In this document: positions 31,608 through 39,747 of the stretch, piece after piece
How the letters are laid out: the number at the start of each line of letters is the position of its first letter
Position numbering within the stretch: the first letter of the stretch is position 1
DNA from: Pelomonas sp963422775
GTDB lineage: Bacteria; Pseudomonadota; Gammaproteobacteria; Burkholderiales; Burkholderiaceae_C
Direction: 5' to 3'
Assembly (NCBI GenBank): GCA_963422775.4
Contig: CAUJSJ030000032.1
Location: forward strand, 62,001 to 126,000
DNA length: 64,000 nt
Position numbers and translations under genes: made by a program
Notes under the pieces: model-generated
What the model was told of the DNA's origin: nothing
What the model saw: only the letters and a program-made list of their open reading frames with translations
Database searches by the model: none

Positions 31608-32908
31608 TCAGCCTCGTAGGCGATGTGCCCGGCAACCAGCGTGCAGCGCACCCGCGCCGGCAGCTCGAACCCACTGCGCGAGAACTCGAAGGGCGTGTGC
31701 TTGCCCTGGCTGGCGAGCATCTCGGGCGTGACGGCCCAGCTCGCAGCGGCGTCGAAGACGCAGACGTCCGCCACGCCGCCTTCGGCGAGGCGACCGGCGC
31801 TGGCAGCGAGCGACCCCAGCGCGCTGCCCAGCACGCGCACCGGATCGGCGGTGACGACGGCCAACGCCCGCGCCACCGGCAGGCCCGAGTCCTGGGCCCA
31901 GCGCAGCGCCAGGCTCAGCAGCAGCTCCAGGCCGGTCGCGCCGGGCGTGGCCTCGGCGAAGGGCACCGCCTTCTCGTCGACGGTGACGGGCATGTGGTCG
32001 GACACCAGCGCGTCCAGCGTGCCGTCGGCCAGGCCGGCGCGCAGCGCGTCGCGGTCGCGGCCCTGGCGCAGCGGCGGCGTCAGGCGCATGGCCGAGTCGA
32101 AGTAGCCGATGTCGACATCGCTGAGGTGCAGGGAGTTGATGGACACGTCGGCCGTGATCGGCAGCCCCTCGCCCTTGGCGGCACGCACCAGCTCCACGCC
32201 GGCAGCGCTGGAGATGCGGCACAGGTGGACGCGGGCGCCGGTGGCGCGCACCAGCTCGAAGATGGTGTGCAGGGCCACCGTCTCGGCACTGACCGGCACG
32301 CCGGACAGGCCCAGCCGGGTGGCAATCGCGCCGCTGGCGGCCACGCCGCCACCGAGCCAGGCGTCCTGCGGGCGCAGCCAGACCGTGTAGCCGTAGGTGG
32401 CCGCGTACTGCAGCGCGCGGTGCAGCACCAGCGTGTCGCGCACGGGCGCCTCGGCCTGCGCGAAGCCGATGCAGCCGGCCTCGGTCAGCTCGGCCATCTC
32501 GGTCAGCGCCTTGCCTTCGAGGTTGCGGGTCAGCGCACCCAAGGGAAAGAGGCGGCAGCGGCTGAGCTTGCGGGCGCGGAACTTCAGCATCTCGACGAGG
32601 CCGGGCTCGTCCAGTACGGGGTCGGTGTCGGGCGGGCAGACCAGGCTGGTCACGCCGCCGGCCGCAGCCGCGGCGAGCTCGCTCTCCAGCAGGCCCTCGT
32701 GCTCGTGGCCCGGCTCGCGCAGGCGGGCGCACAGGTCGACGAGGCCGGGCGCGACGACGAGGCCGACGGCATCCACGGTGCGGTCCGCGGTGAACTCGCC
32801 GGCATCGCCCAGCTTGACGATGCGGCCGTTGGCCACGGCCAGGTCGCCGATGCGATCCAGGCCCGAGGCGGGGTCGATCAGCCGACCATTCTTGATGAGG
32901 ATCTTCAT
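31604..32908 (-). CDS. pyrC': Dihydroorotase-like protein PyrC' lacking the HxH metal site
   Basis: A 434-residue amidohydrolase-fold protein next to pyrB. Active dihydroorotases have DxHxHxREPG after strand 1; here the segment reads VDLCARLREPG, so both zinc-ligand histidines are replaced (Cys and Arg). Later parts of the barrel are kept, for example HLCRIS and SDHMPV, as is the C-terminal DPVRVLG segment. This matches the inactive PyrC' partners that form a complex with aspartate transcarbamoylase in Pseudomonas and relatives. It is likely structural, and a true dihydroorotase should be encoded elsewhere. The start overlaps the pyrB stop by 4 nt. Confidence 0.9.
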   Translation of the reverse strand: MKILIKNGRLIDPASGLDRIGDLAVANGRIVKLGDAGEFTADRTVDAVGLVVAPGLVDLCARLREPGHEHEGLLESELAAAAAGGVTSLVCPPDTDPVLDEPGLVEMLKFRARKLSRCRLFPLGALTRNLEGKALTEMAELTEAGCIGFAQAEAPVRDTLVLHRALQYAATYGYTVWLRPQDAWLGGGVAASGAIATRLGLSGVPVSAETVALHTIFELVRATGARVHLCRISSAAGVELVRAAKGEGLPITADVSINSLHLSDVDIGYFDSAMRLTPPLRQGRDRDALRAGLADGTLDALVSDHMPVTVDEKAVPFAEATPGATGLELLLSLALRWAQDSGLPVARALAVVTADPVRVLGSALGSLAASAGRLAEGGVADVCVFDAAASWAVTPEMLASQGKHTPFEFSRSGFELPARVRCTLVAGHIAYEAE

Positions 32909-33867
32909 GCTTCGTTCCCTGCCAGGATGGCCATCACCGCCATGCGCACCGCGATGCCGAAGGTGACCTGCGGCAGGATGACGCTGCTCTTGCCGTCGGC
33001 CACTTCGGACGCGATCTCGACGCCGCGGTTGATGGGCCCGGGGTGCATGACGATGGCGTCGGGCTTGGCCAGCGCCAGCTTCTCGGGCGTCAGGCCGAAG
33101 TGCTTGAAGAACTCGCCGCTGCTGGGCAGCATGCCGCCGTTCATGCGCTCGTTCTGCAGGCGCAGCATGATGACGACGTCGGCGCCGCGCACGCCCTCGG
33201 CCATGTCGTGGCAGACGCGCACGCCCATGTCGCGCAGGTCGCCCGGCACCAGCGTCTTCGGCCCGACGGCGCGGATCTCGGGCACACCGAGGATGTTCAG
33301 CGCGTGGATGTCGCTGCGGGCCACGCGCGAGTGCACGATGTCACCGACGATGGCCACCGTCAGGTTGCGGAAGTCCTGCTTGAAGTGCCGGATCGTGTAC
33401 ATGTCCAGCAGGCCTTGCGTCGGGTGCGCGTGGCGGCCATCGCCGGCGTTCACCACGTGCACATGCGGTGCGCAGTGCTGGGCGATCAGGTGCGGCGCGC
33501 CGCTCTCGCTGTGGCGCACGACGAACATGTCGGCGTGCATGGCGCTGAGGTTGGCCACCGTGTCCAGCAGCGTCTCGCCCTTGGCCGTGGAGCTGCGGGC
33601 GATGTCGAGGTTGATGACGTCGGCCGAGAGGCGCTTGGCGGCGATCTCGAAGGTGGTGCGCGTGCGCGTGCTGTTCTCGAAGAACAGGTTGAACACCGAC
33701 TTGCCGCGCAGCAGCGGCACCTTCTTGACCTCACGGTCGTTGACCGAGAGGAAGCTGCCGGCGGTGTCCAGGATCTGCTCCATGACCGCACGCGGCAGGC
33801 CTTCAGTGGACAGCAGGTGGATCAGCTCGCCATGCTTGTTCAGCTGGGGGTTTCGCTTGCTGAGCAT
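32905..33867 (-). CDS. pyrB: Aspartate carbamoyltransferase catalytic chain
   Basis: Condenses carbamoyl phosphate and aspartate, the committed step of pyrimidine synthesis. The 320-residue protein has the carbamoyl-phosphate motif FFENSTRTRTTFE, the GDGRHAHPTQGLLD motif and MHPGPINRG near the C-terminus. The ATG at 33867 shares a base with the pyrR stop (TGATG); a GTG one codon earlier is possible. It probably assembles with the adjacent PyrC' protein, since no pyrI regulatory chain is present. Confidence 0.96.
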   Translation of the reverse strand: MLSKRNPQLNKHGELIHLLSTEGLPRAVMEQILDTAGSFLSVNDREVKKVPLLRGKSVFNLFFENSTRTRTTFEIAAKRLSADVINLDIARSSTAKGETLLDTVANLSAMHADMFVVRHSESGAPHLIAQHCAPHVHVVNAGDGRHAHPTQGLLDMYTIRHFKQDFRNLTVAIVGDIVHSRVARSDIHALNILGVPEIRAVGPKTLVPGDLRDMGVRVCHDMAEGVRGADVVIMLRLQNERMNGGMLPSSGEFFKHFGLTPEKLALAKPDAIVMHPGPINRGVEIASEVADGKSSVILPQVTFGIAVRMAVMAILAGNEA

Positions 33868-34355
33868 CACTTCACCTCGAAGCTGAAGGCGCCGGTTTCG
33901 GTGCGTGCCAGGCGCAGGCTCTGCTCGCTGTTGAGGGTCACGCGCGCGGCCGAGAACGCCGGCTCGATCGGCAGCTGCCGCCCGCCGCGGTCCACCAGCA
34001 CGGCCAACTGCACGCTGGCCGGGCGGCCGAAGTCGAACAGCTCGTTGAGCACGGCCCGCGTCGTGCGGCCCGTGTAGAGCACATCGTCGATGAGCAGGAT
34101 GTCGCGGCCATTCACGTCGAAGGGCAGCGAGGTGTGGTCCGCCTTGGCCAGGCCCCGGGCGCCAAAGTCGTCGCGGTGCAGCACGCTGGAAATGGTGCCG
34201 GCGTCGGCCAGGCCCAGGTCGACGGCCAGCCGCTCGGCCAGCCAGGCGCCGCCGCTCCAGATGCCGACGAGGGCGGTGTCGGCGGTCAGCAGCCGCTGCA
34301 CACCGCGTTTGAGTTCGAGGTACAGCGCCTCGGCATCGAGCAGCAATTCACTCAT
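33867..34355 (-). CDS. pyrR: PyrR bifunctional regulator/uracil phosphoribosyltransferase
   Basis: A 162-residue type I PRTase-fold protein with the PRPP loop ILLIDDVLYTGRTTRAVLNE and the GIWSGGAWLAERLA segment. In Bacillus PyrR binds pyr mRNA; in proteobacteria regulation by PyrR is less clear, and I see no PyrR attenuator in this operon because the junctions overlap. It may act mainly as a uracil phosphoribosyltransferase. Its start overlaps the ruvX stop (ATGA at 34352-34355). Confidence 0.93.
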   Translation of the reverse strand: MSELLLDAEALYLELKRGVQRLLTADTALVGIWSGGAWLAERLAVDLGLADAGTISSVLHRDDFGARGLAKADHTSLPFDVNGRDILLIDDVLYTGRTTRAVLNELFDFGRPASVQLAVLVDRGGRQLPIEPAFSAARVTLNSEQSLRLARTETGAFSFEVK

Positions 34356-34750
34356 GGGTGTTCTCTAAAGAATTGTTCGAGGATCAGTGCGGCGGCGGCG
34401 GCGTCCACGTCGTGGGCGCCCTCGGCCTCAGCCTCGACGCTGGTGTAGCGCTCGTCCACCTCGAAGACCGGCAGGTGGTAGCGCCCGGAGAGCCGGCGGC
34501 CGAAGTTCTGCGCCTTGGCCGTCATCTCGTGCGGCGCACCGTCGGGGTGGCGCGGCACGCCGATGACGAGGGCGTCGGGCTGCCAGGTCTTGACGAGGGC
34601 GGCGATCGCGTCGAAGTCGCCGCTCTTGAGCGTGCCGCGCGGCTCGGCCGAACCGAGCAGGCGCGTGCCCGAGGCCACGCCAATGCGGCGCGTGCCGAAA
34701 TCAAAAGCAAGAAAGGTCTGGAGGCGGGCAGCGTCAGCCACGGCGGGCAT
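34352..34750 (-). CDS. ruvX: Putative Holliday junction resolvase (YqgF/RuvX)
   Basis: A 132-residue RNase H-fold nuclease-like protein with the first-strand motif FLAFDFGTRRIGVASG, VIGVPRHPDG, VFEVDERYTSVEAEA and DVDAAAAALILEQFF, all typical of YqgF. Family members act in 16S rRNA 5'-end processing and possibly recombination. The ATG at 34750 shares one base with the algH stop (TGATG). A much longer in-frame extension upstream only mirrors algH and is rejected. Confidence 0.93.
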   Translation of the reverse strand: MPAVADAARLQTFLAFDFGTRRIGVASGTRLLGSAEPRGTLKSGDFDAIAALVKTWQPDALVIGVPRHPDGAPHEMTAKAQNFGRRLSGRYHLPVFEVDERYTSVEAEAEGAHDVDAAAAALILEQFFREHP

Positions 34751-35328
34751 CACGCGTGGCCCGCGTCCGAGCTGAGCATGCGCGGGTCCACGCCAAGCAG
34801 CGCCAGCGCGCGCTCGTAGCGCTGCTCCACAGGCGTGTCGAAGATGATTTCCGGCGTCGCGTCCACCGTCAGCCAGCCGTTGCGGCCGATCTCTTCTTCG
34901 AGCTGGCCGGCGGCCCAGCCGCTGTAGCCCAGGGTGACGAGGATCTTGCGCGGGCCGGCGCCGTTGGACAGCGCCTCCAGCACGTCGCGGCTGGTGGTCA
35001 TCTCCAGGCCGCCGGGCACGGCCAGCGTCGCGTTGTAGTGGCCGCCCTGCTCGTCCAGCGGCTCGTGCAGCACGAAGCCGCGATCCGTCTGCACCGGGCC
35101 GCCGTAGAACACCGGCGTGCCGGCCAGCGGGTCGGCGGGGGGGCTGAGCTCGACCTTTTCGAACAGATGGCCCAGCGTCAGCGAGATGGGCTTGTTGATG
35201 ACGAGGCCCAGGGCGCCGTTGTCGTTGTGCTCGCAGAGGTAGACCACCGTGCCTGCGAAGGCCTCGTCGGCCATGCCGGGCATGGCGATGAGGAACTGGT
35301 TGGTCAGGACGATCCGGTCGGCGGGCAT
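34750..35328 (-). CDS. algH: YqgE/AlgH family protein
   Basis: A 192-residue single-domain protein of the DUF179 family: LTNQFLIAMPGMADEAFAGTV at the start, YLCEHNDNGALGLVINKP, FYGGPVQTDRGFVLH and ILVTLGYSGWAAGQLEEEI. Usual length. AlgH was linked to alginate regulation in Pseudomonas, but the molecular role is unknown. It heads the operon algH-ruvX-pyrR-pyrB-pyrC'-plsC, so the operon promoter should lie in the 112-bp gap to phrB (35329-35440); no clear -10/-35 pair was found there. Confidence 0.94.
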   Translation of the reverse strand: MPADRIVLTNQFLIAMPGMADEAFAGTVVYLCEHNDNGALGLVINKPISLTLGHLFEKVELSPPADPLAGTPVFYGGPVQTDRGFVLHEPLDEQGGHYNATLAVPGGLEMTTSRDVLEALSNGAGPRKILVTLGYSGWAAGQLEEEIGRNGWLTVDATPEIIFDTPVEQRYERALALLGVDPRMLSSDAGHA

Positions 35329-35440
35329 GGCGGCATTTTATTCCGGGGTCTTCGCGCTTCAGCCCTTGATCGCGTGGATGACGGGTCGTTGCCCACACCT
35401 GCACGTCTGGGCATGCGCGCAAAGACCTTAACCTGCGGGG

Positions 35441-36877
35441 ATGAAACCAAGTCTCGACACGGCCCTGGTCTGGTTCCGGCGCGACCTTCGCACGGATGAC
35501 CACGCCGCGCTGCATCACGCACTGACGGCAGCGAAGCAGGTCTTCTGCGCCTTCATCCTGGACCGCGAAATCCTCGACGCCCTGCCCCGCGCGGACCGGC
35601 GCGTGGAATTCATCCTCGGCGCACTGCAGGTGCTGGATGAGGACCTGCGCAAGCTCGGCGGCGCGCTGATCGTGAAGCATGGCGCGGCGGCCGACGAGGT
35701 CCCGCGGCTGGCCGCCGAGCTGGGCGTGCAGGCGGTGTTCACCAACCACGATGACGAGCCGCAGGCCCTGGCGCGTGACGCGCTGGTGGCAGCCCGGCTG
35801 GCGAGCTTTGGCGCCGAGCTGCGCAGCTTCAAGGACCACGTCGTCTTCGAGCGCCGCGAGGTCATGACGGCGGCTGGCGGGCCGTACGGCGTGTTCACGC
35901 CTTACAAGAACGCCTGGCTGCGCAAGGTGGATGCCTTCTACCTGAGCAGCTATCCCGTCGCACGCCATGCCCATGCGCTTGTGCCAACACCGTTGGCCCG
36001 GGGTGTGCCCTCGCTCGCAGACATCGGCTTCGAGCCCGCCGGCCTGACGCCCCATCTCGGCCAGGGCAGCCGCGGCGCCGCGGCGCTGCTGGACGACTTC
36101 CTGGACCGCATCGACGAGTACGACAAGAAGCGCGACTTCCCGGCCGTGAAGGGCCCCAGCTACCTCAGCGTGCACCTGCGCTTCGGCACCGTGTCCGTCC
36201 GCCACCTGGCGCGCCTGGCGCACCAGCGCATGCAGGCCGGCGACCATGGCGCCGAGGTCTGGCTGTCGGAGCTGATCTGGCGCGACTTCTATCACCAGGT
36301 CATGCACCACCACCCCCACGCGATGACGGCCGCCTTCCGGCCGGAGTACGACGCGATTGCCTGGGAGACCGGCGCGCACGCCGACGCCCTCTTCCTGGCC
36401 TGGTGCGAGGGCCGCACGGGCTACCCGCTGGTGGACGCCGCCATGCGCCAGCTCAACCAGACGGGCTATATGCACAACCGCCTGCGCATGGTGTCGGCCA
36501 GCTTCCTGACCAAGGATCTCGGCATCGATTGGCGGCGGGGCGAGGCTTACTTTGCGCAGCAACTGCTGGACTTCGATCTCGCTGCCAACAACGGCGGCTG
36601 GCAGTGGGCCAGCAGCAGCGGCTGCGATGCCCAGCCCTATTTCCGCATCTTCAACCCGACCAGCCAGAGCGAGAAGTTCGACGCCGAAGGCAAGTTCATC
36701 CGGCGCTACTGCCCGGAGCTGGCCGGCCTGGACGGCAAGGCCATCCACGCACCCTGGGAGCGTGCGCCGCTGGCGATGCAGGGCGTGCACTACCCGCGCC
36801 CCGTCGTCGACCACGCCGTCGCGCGGGAGCGCACGCTGGCTCGGTATGCGGCCGTGAAGTCGCGCGCCCTGCCCTAG
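35441..36877 (+). CDS. phrB: Deoxyribodipyrimidine photo-lyase (class I)
   Basis: Repairs UV-induced cyclobutane dimers using light. The 478-residue protein has the N-terminal antenna-binding Rossmann domain (TALVWFRRDLRTDDHAAL) and the C-terminal FAD domain with SYLSVHLRFGTVSVR, SELIWRDFYHQVM, CEGRTGYPLVDAAMRQL, TGYMHNRLRMVSASFL and the FDLAANNGGWQWASSSGCD segment including the Trp electron-transfer chain. Length is normal. Its stop overlaps the convergent chemoreceptor stop by 4 nt. Confidence 0.96.
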   Translation: MKPSLDTALVWFRRDLRTDDHAALHHALTAAKQVFCAFILDREILDALPRADRRVEFILGALQVLDEDLRKLGGALIVKHGAAADEVPRLAAELGVQAVFTNHDDEPQALARDALVAARLASFGAELRSFKDHVVFERREVMTAAGGPYGVFTPYKNAWLRKVDAFYLSSYPVARHAHALVPTPLARGVPSLADIGFEPAGLTPHLGQGSRGAAALLDDFLDRIDEYDKKRDFPAVKGPSYLSVHLRFGTVSVRHLARLAHQRMQAGDHGAEVWLSELIWRDFYHQVMHHHPHAMTAAFRPEYDAIAWETGAHADALFLAWCEGRTGYPLVDAAMRQLNQTGYMHNRLRMVSASFLTKDLGIDWRRGEAYFAQQLLDFDLAANNGGWQWASSSGCDAQPYFRIFNPTSQSEKFDAEGKFIRRYCPELAGLDGKAIHAPWERAPLAMQGVHYPRPVVDHAVARERTLARYAAVKSRALP

Positions 36878-38238
36878 ACCTTGTAGACCCCGCAGCCCAC
36901 CAGCAGGTCGCCCGGCAGCGGCAGCACGTAGGAGACCTTGTCGTTGACGGCGCCGGTGACCGGGTTGACGGTCTGGTAGTCCACCCAGCCGCCGCCGGCG
37001 TCCACGCGCACGAAGCCGTCGTGCAGCAGGCGCTCCCACTGCAGGCCCTGCACCTGGCGCAGGTGGCCGCCGTGCAAGCTCGGGTTCGGCCCGAAGGCGG
37101 TGAAGGTGCCGCGGCGGTCGAAGATGAAGATGTACATGTCGCGGTCGAAGAACTCGCTCGCACGATCCACCAGGCGCGGCACCGCGGCCCGCAGGCCGCC
37201 GCGCTTCACCAGGCCCACGGCCTTCTCCACCAGCCGGCGTGCCTCGTCGGCACTGCCCTGGCGCAGCCTGACGGTCTGGGCGGCCCTGGACAACTCCTCG
37301 GTGCGCTCGCCCAGCTCCCGCGCCGCGCGCGCCGAGTCGGCCACCATGGCGGCGTTCTGCTGCGTCAGCTCGTTGGCGCCCTGCACGGCCTCGGCCAGTG
37401 TGCTCAGCCCGGCCGCCTGCACCGCGCTGCCGTCGGCCATCTCGCCAACGCGACTGCTCAGTTCGCGCACGCCGCCGACGATGTCGGACAGCGTCTGGCC
37501 CAATGTCTCGATGCTGCGCGCGCCATGGTCCACCTGCTCGGCGGACTGGGCAATCAGTCGCTTGACCTGGGCGGCAGACGCGGCGCTGCGCTGGGCCAGC
37601 GCCCGCACCTCGCTGGCGACGACGGCAAAGCCTCGCCCCTGCTCGCCGGCACGCGCGGCTTCAACGGCGGCGTTCAGTGCCAGGATGTTGGTCTGGAAGG
37701 CAATGCTGTCGATGACGGCAATGATTTCGCCCATCTCGCGCGAGCTCATCTCGATCTGGCGCACCTGGCCCACGGCCGCCTGCATCAGTGCCGCGCCGGA
37801 CTCGGCCGCCACGCACACCCGCGTCGATACCTGGTGGGCGGCCTGCGCATGCCGGGCGGTCTCCTGCACCTGGCCGCCCAGCTCCTGCACCTGGGCAGAC
37901 GCGGCGGCCAGCTGGCTGGCCTGGGCGCGCGTGCGCTCGTCCAGCTGGCGGGTGCCCTGGGCCAGCTCCTGGCCGGCCATGGCCAGGATGCTGGCGCTGT
38001 TGCGGATCTGCGCGACGCGGTTCGACAGCGAGGCGCACATCGCGTTGAACTGCCGCCCGAGGCCGCCTGCGGCGCCATCCGCGACGCTGACGGACAGGTC
38101 GCCCTGCGCCGCGGCACTCAAGCCGCCCTCCAGGCCGCGGCCCTCGTCACGCCCAGCCGACCAGGGCCACCACCGACCGCGGGCGGCCACAGCTGCCACA
38201 GCGCCCGGCTTGCGCCGCTCTATCAATCTTGTCTCCAT
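36874..38238 (-). CDS. Soluble chemoreceptor with C-terminal Cache-like domain
   Basis: A 454-residue methyl-accepting protein without obvious transmembrane helices. A HAMP-like start (about residues 35-85) leads into the coiled-coil signalling domain with the hairpin tip FQTNILALNAAVEAARAGE (about 180-200). After it comes a C-terminal region of about 125 residues (RRLVEKAVGLVKRGGLR, then DRDMYIFIFDRRGTFTAFG and GWVDYQTVNPVTG) that looks like a Cache sensor. The sensor therefore follows rather than precedes the signalling hairpin, so the protein probably senses a cytosolic ligand. It is convergent with phrB. Confidence 0.85.
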   Translation of the reverse strand: METRLIERRKPGAVAAVAARGRWWPWSAGRDEGRGLEGGLSAAAQGDLSVSVADGAAGGLGRQFNAMCASLSNRVAQIRNSASILAMAGQELAQGTRQLDERTRAQASQLAAASAQVQELGGQVQETARHAQAAHQVSTRVCVAAESGAALMQAAVGQVRQIEMSSREMGEIIAVIDSIAFQTNILALNAAVEAARAGEQGRGFAVVASEVRALAQRSAASAAQVKRLIAQSAEQVDHGARSIETLGQTLSDIVGGVRELSSRVGEMADGSAVQAAGLSTLAEAVQGANELTQQNAAMVADSARAARELGERTEELSRAAQTVRLRQGSADEARRLVEKAVGLVKRGGLRAAVPRLVDRASEFFDRDMYIFIFDRRGTFTAFGPNPSLHGGHLRQVQGLQWERLLHDGFVRVDAGGGWVDYQTVNPVTGAVNDKVSYVLPLPGDLLVGCGVYKV

Positions 38239-38273
38239 GCATGCCTCTTGAAAGGTCTTGCGGCTCAGAAATG

Positions 38274-38289
38274 GGATCGCACGCGATCC
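38274..38289. promoter_or_regulatory. Operator-like palindrome upstream of the chemoreceptor gene
   Basis: GGATCGC (38274-38280) and GCGATCC (38283-38289) form a perfect 7-bp dyad separated by two bases, 36 bp upstream of the chemoreceptor start. It is a plausible repressor site; no regulator is identified. Confidence 0.35.
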
Positions 38290-38341
38290 GAAAATGATGA
38301 TAGCGGCGAAAACTTCCTGTGGTCCGGCACAAATGCGCGGG

Positions 38342-38536
38342 TCACGGTTGCGCGGGTGGCGAACGAACCAGCAGCGTCAGCAGGCATTGCAGCCTGGTCT
38401 GCGTGCGCAGCGCCTGGCTGCGTTTGGCGCCGCGCGCCAGCAGCGCTCCCAGGCTCGACGATGCGCCCACGGCCGTTCCGACGAAAGCAAGCAATGCCGC
38501 TATCAAAAGGCTCCAAGGAAGCCAGGAATGGCGCAT
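38342..38536 (-). CDS. Possible small membrane protein, 64 residues
   Basis: The frame begins MRHSWLPWSLL, has one hydrophobic helix and a basic C-terminal half (LLARGAKRSQALRTQTRL). It fills part of the 462-bp gap on the same strand as its neighbours. There is no clear ribosome site and I do not recognise a family. It may be non-coding. Confidence 0.3.
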   Translation of the reverse strand: MRHSWLPWSLLIAALLAFVGTAVGASSSLGALLARGAKRSQALRTQTRLQCLLTLLVRSPPAQP

Positions 38537-38647
38537 TTCGTCCCGCGGCGATCACGACAAAAGCCCACGCCTGCCCAAACCTGGGCCGCTCGCCGGCATC
38601 GTTGGCACACCGGTCGCGCGATCGTTTTTAGGCTATGACCAGGGAGC

Positions 38648-38673
38648 AAAAAGCACGCCGCCGTCCCGCGGCG
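38648..38673 (-). terminator. Rho-independent terminator after the diguanylate cyclase gene
   Basis: CGCCGC (38656-38661) pairs with GCGGCG (38668-38673) around a 6-nt loop. On the minus strand a TTTTT run (38652-38648) follows close behind. It marks the end of the long pilG-to-diguanylate-cyclase operon. Confidence 0.72.
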
Positions 38674-38700
38674 AGCAAACAACGCGCGAGTGCGCCAGCT

Positions 38701-39738
38701 TCAGAACAGCTCGACGTCGCTGAGCTGCGTGGCTTCCAGGATCACGCCGCTGGCCACCAGGGCCGCGTAGTTGTGGACCTGGTTGCGGCCATGCCCCTTG
38801 GCGTGATAGACGGCCTTGTCGGCGCGCTCGAAGGCATCCGCCGGGCCGTCGCCGGGCCGCACTTCGGTGAAGCCGATGCTGACGGTGATGCGGCCCACCT
38901 GCGGGAAGGCGTAGCGCTCGGTGTTCAGACGCAGGCGCTCGAAGGCCTCGCCTGCGTGGATCTCTTCGTCGCAGCGCATCAACACGACGAACTCTTCGCC
39001 GCCGAAGCGGTAGAGCATGTCGTGAAAGCGGAAGGAGCCGCGCATCAGCCGCGACAGCAGCAACAGCACTTCGTCGCCAATCAGGTGGCCGAAGCGGTCG
39101 TTGACGGACTTGAAGTGGTCGATGTCGATGACCCCGAGCACATAGTGCTGGGTGGCCGTCTCGTGGCGGCGGTCCTCGGCTTCGTGGCTCGCATCAGGCG
39201 GCCGCGGGAGGTCGGAGAGCACCTTCAGGAAGCTCTCGTCGAAGGTCTTGCGATTGAGCAGCCCGGTCAGCGTGTCGCGCTCGGAATAGTCAAGCAGGCC
39301 CTGGAAGTTGTGATAGATCCGCAGCACGCTGCTGACCATGCGCTGCGCACCGGTGCCCAGGCGACGCGTGGACAGGATCTCGATGACGCCGATGACATCG
39401 CGGTCCGTCGCGATGGGAAAGAGGTAGAGCCACTGCCCACCCTGCGCCACCTGCGTCACGCTGCGGGTGCGCATGGCCTCCAGCCGCAGCGGGTGTTCGC
39501 TGGCCTTCGGCAGCGTCCCGGGCTTGGCCCAGAGCGGGTCGGCCGACGCGACGGCATCTCCCGCGCGCAGATGCGCCCGGGTCAGCCAGCGCTCGTCACC
39601 CGGCTCGCCCACGCTGCGGTAGATGGCCACCGACTCCGGCTCCAGCAGGTCGCGCAGCGCCATGACGAGCGTGACGTCCATGACGTCCCGGTCACGGAAA
39701 CCGGTCAGCTCGGCAAGATGGTCGACAACCTGGGACAT
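38701..39738 (-). CDS. Diguanylate cyclase with N-terminal GAF-like domain
   Basis: A 345-residue protein that should make cyclic di-GMP from GTP. The N-terminal 150 residues resemble a GAF sensor domain. The GGDEF domain follows: RDTLTGLLNRKTFDE, VIDIDHFKSVNDRFGHLIGD, the active-site GGEEF, and an RFHD inhibitory I-site five residues before it, so product feedback is expected. It starts 9 bp after the chpA stop, so it is part of the pilus chemosensory operon, suggesting that the Chp pathway and c-di-GMP signalling are linked. Confidence 0.92.
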   Translation of the reverse strand: MSQVVDHLAELTGFRDRDVMDVTLVMALRDLLEPESVAIYRSVGEPGDERWLTRAHLRAGDAVASADPLWAKPGTLPKASEHPLRLEAMRTRSVTQVAQGGQWLYLFPIATDRDVIGVIEILSTRRLGTGAQRMVSSVLRIYHNFQGLLDYSERDTLTGLLNRKTFDESFLKVLSDLPRPPDASHEAEDRRHETATQHYVLGVIDIDHFKSVNDRFGHLIGDEVLLLLSRLMRGSFRFHDMLYRFGGEEFVVLMRCDEEIHAGEAFERLRLNTERYAFPQVGRITVSIGFTEVRPGDGPADAFERADKAVYHAKGHGRNQVHNYAALVASGVILEATQLSDVELF

Positions 39739-39747
39739 GGTGCGTGA

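Larger units (their letters stand above)
38239..38700. other. 462-bp gap between chemoreceptor and diguanylate cyclase genes
   Basis: This stretch holds, from the low end, an operator-like dyad (38274-38289), an A-rich segment, one possible small membrane-protein frame (38342-38536, minus) and the terminator of the diguanylate cyclase gene (38648-38673). I see nothing else convincing in it. Confidence 0.5.

Noticed and set aside
34751..37039. A long minus-strand extension upstream of ruvX through algH and phrB
   Set aside because: The sequence before MPAVADAARL is an out-of-frame shadow of algH and antisense to phrB; ruvX starts at 34750.
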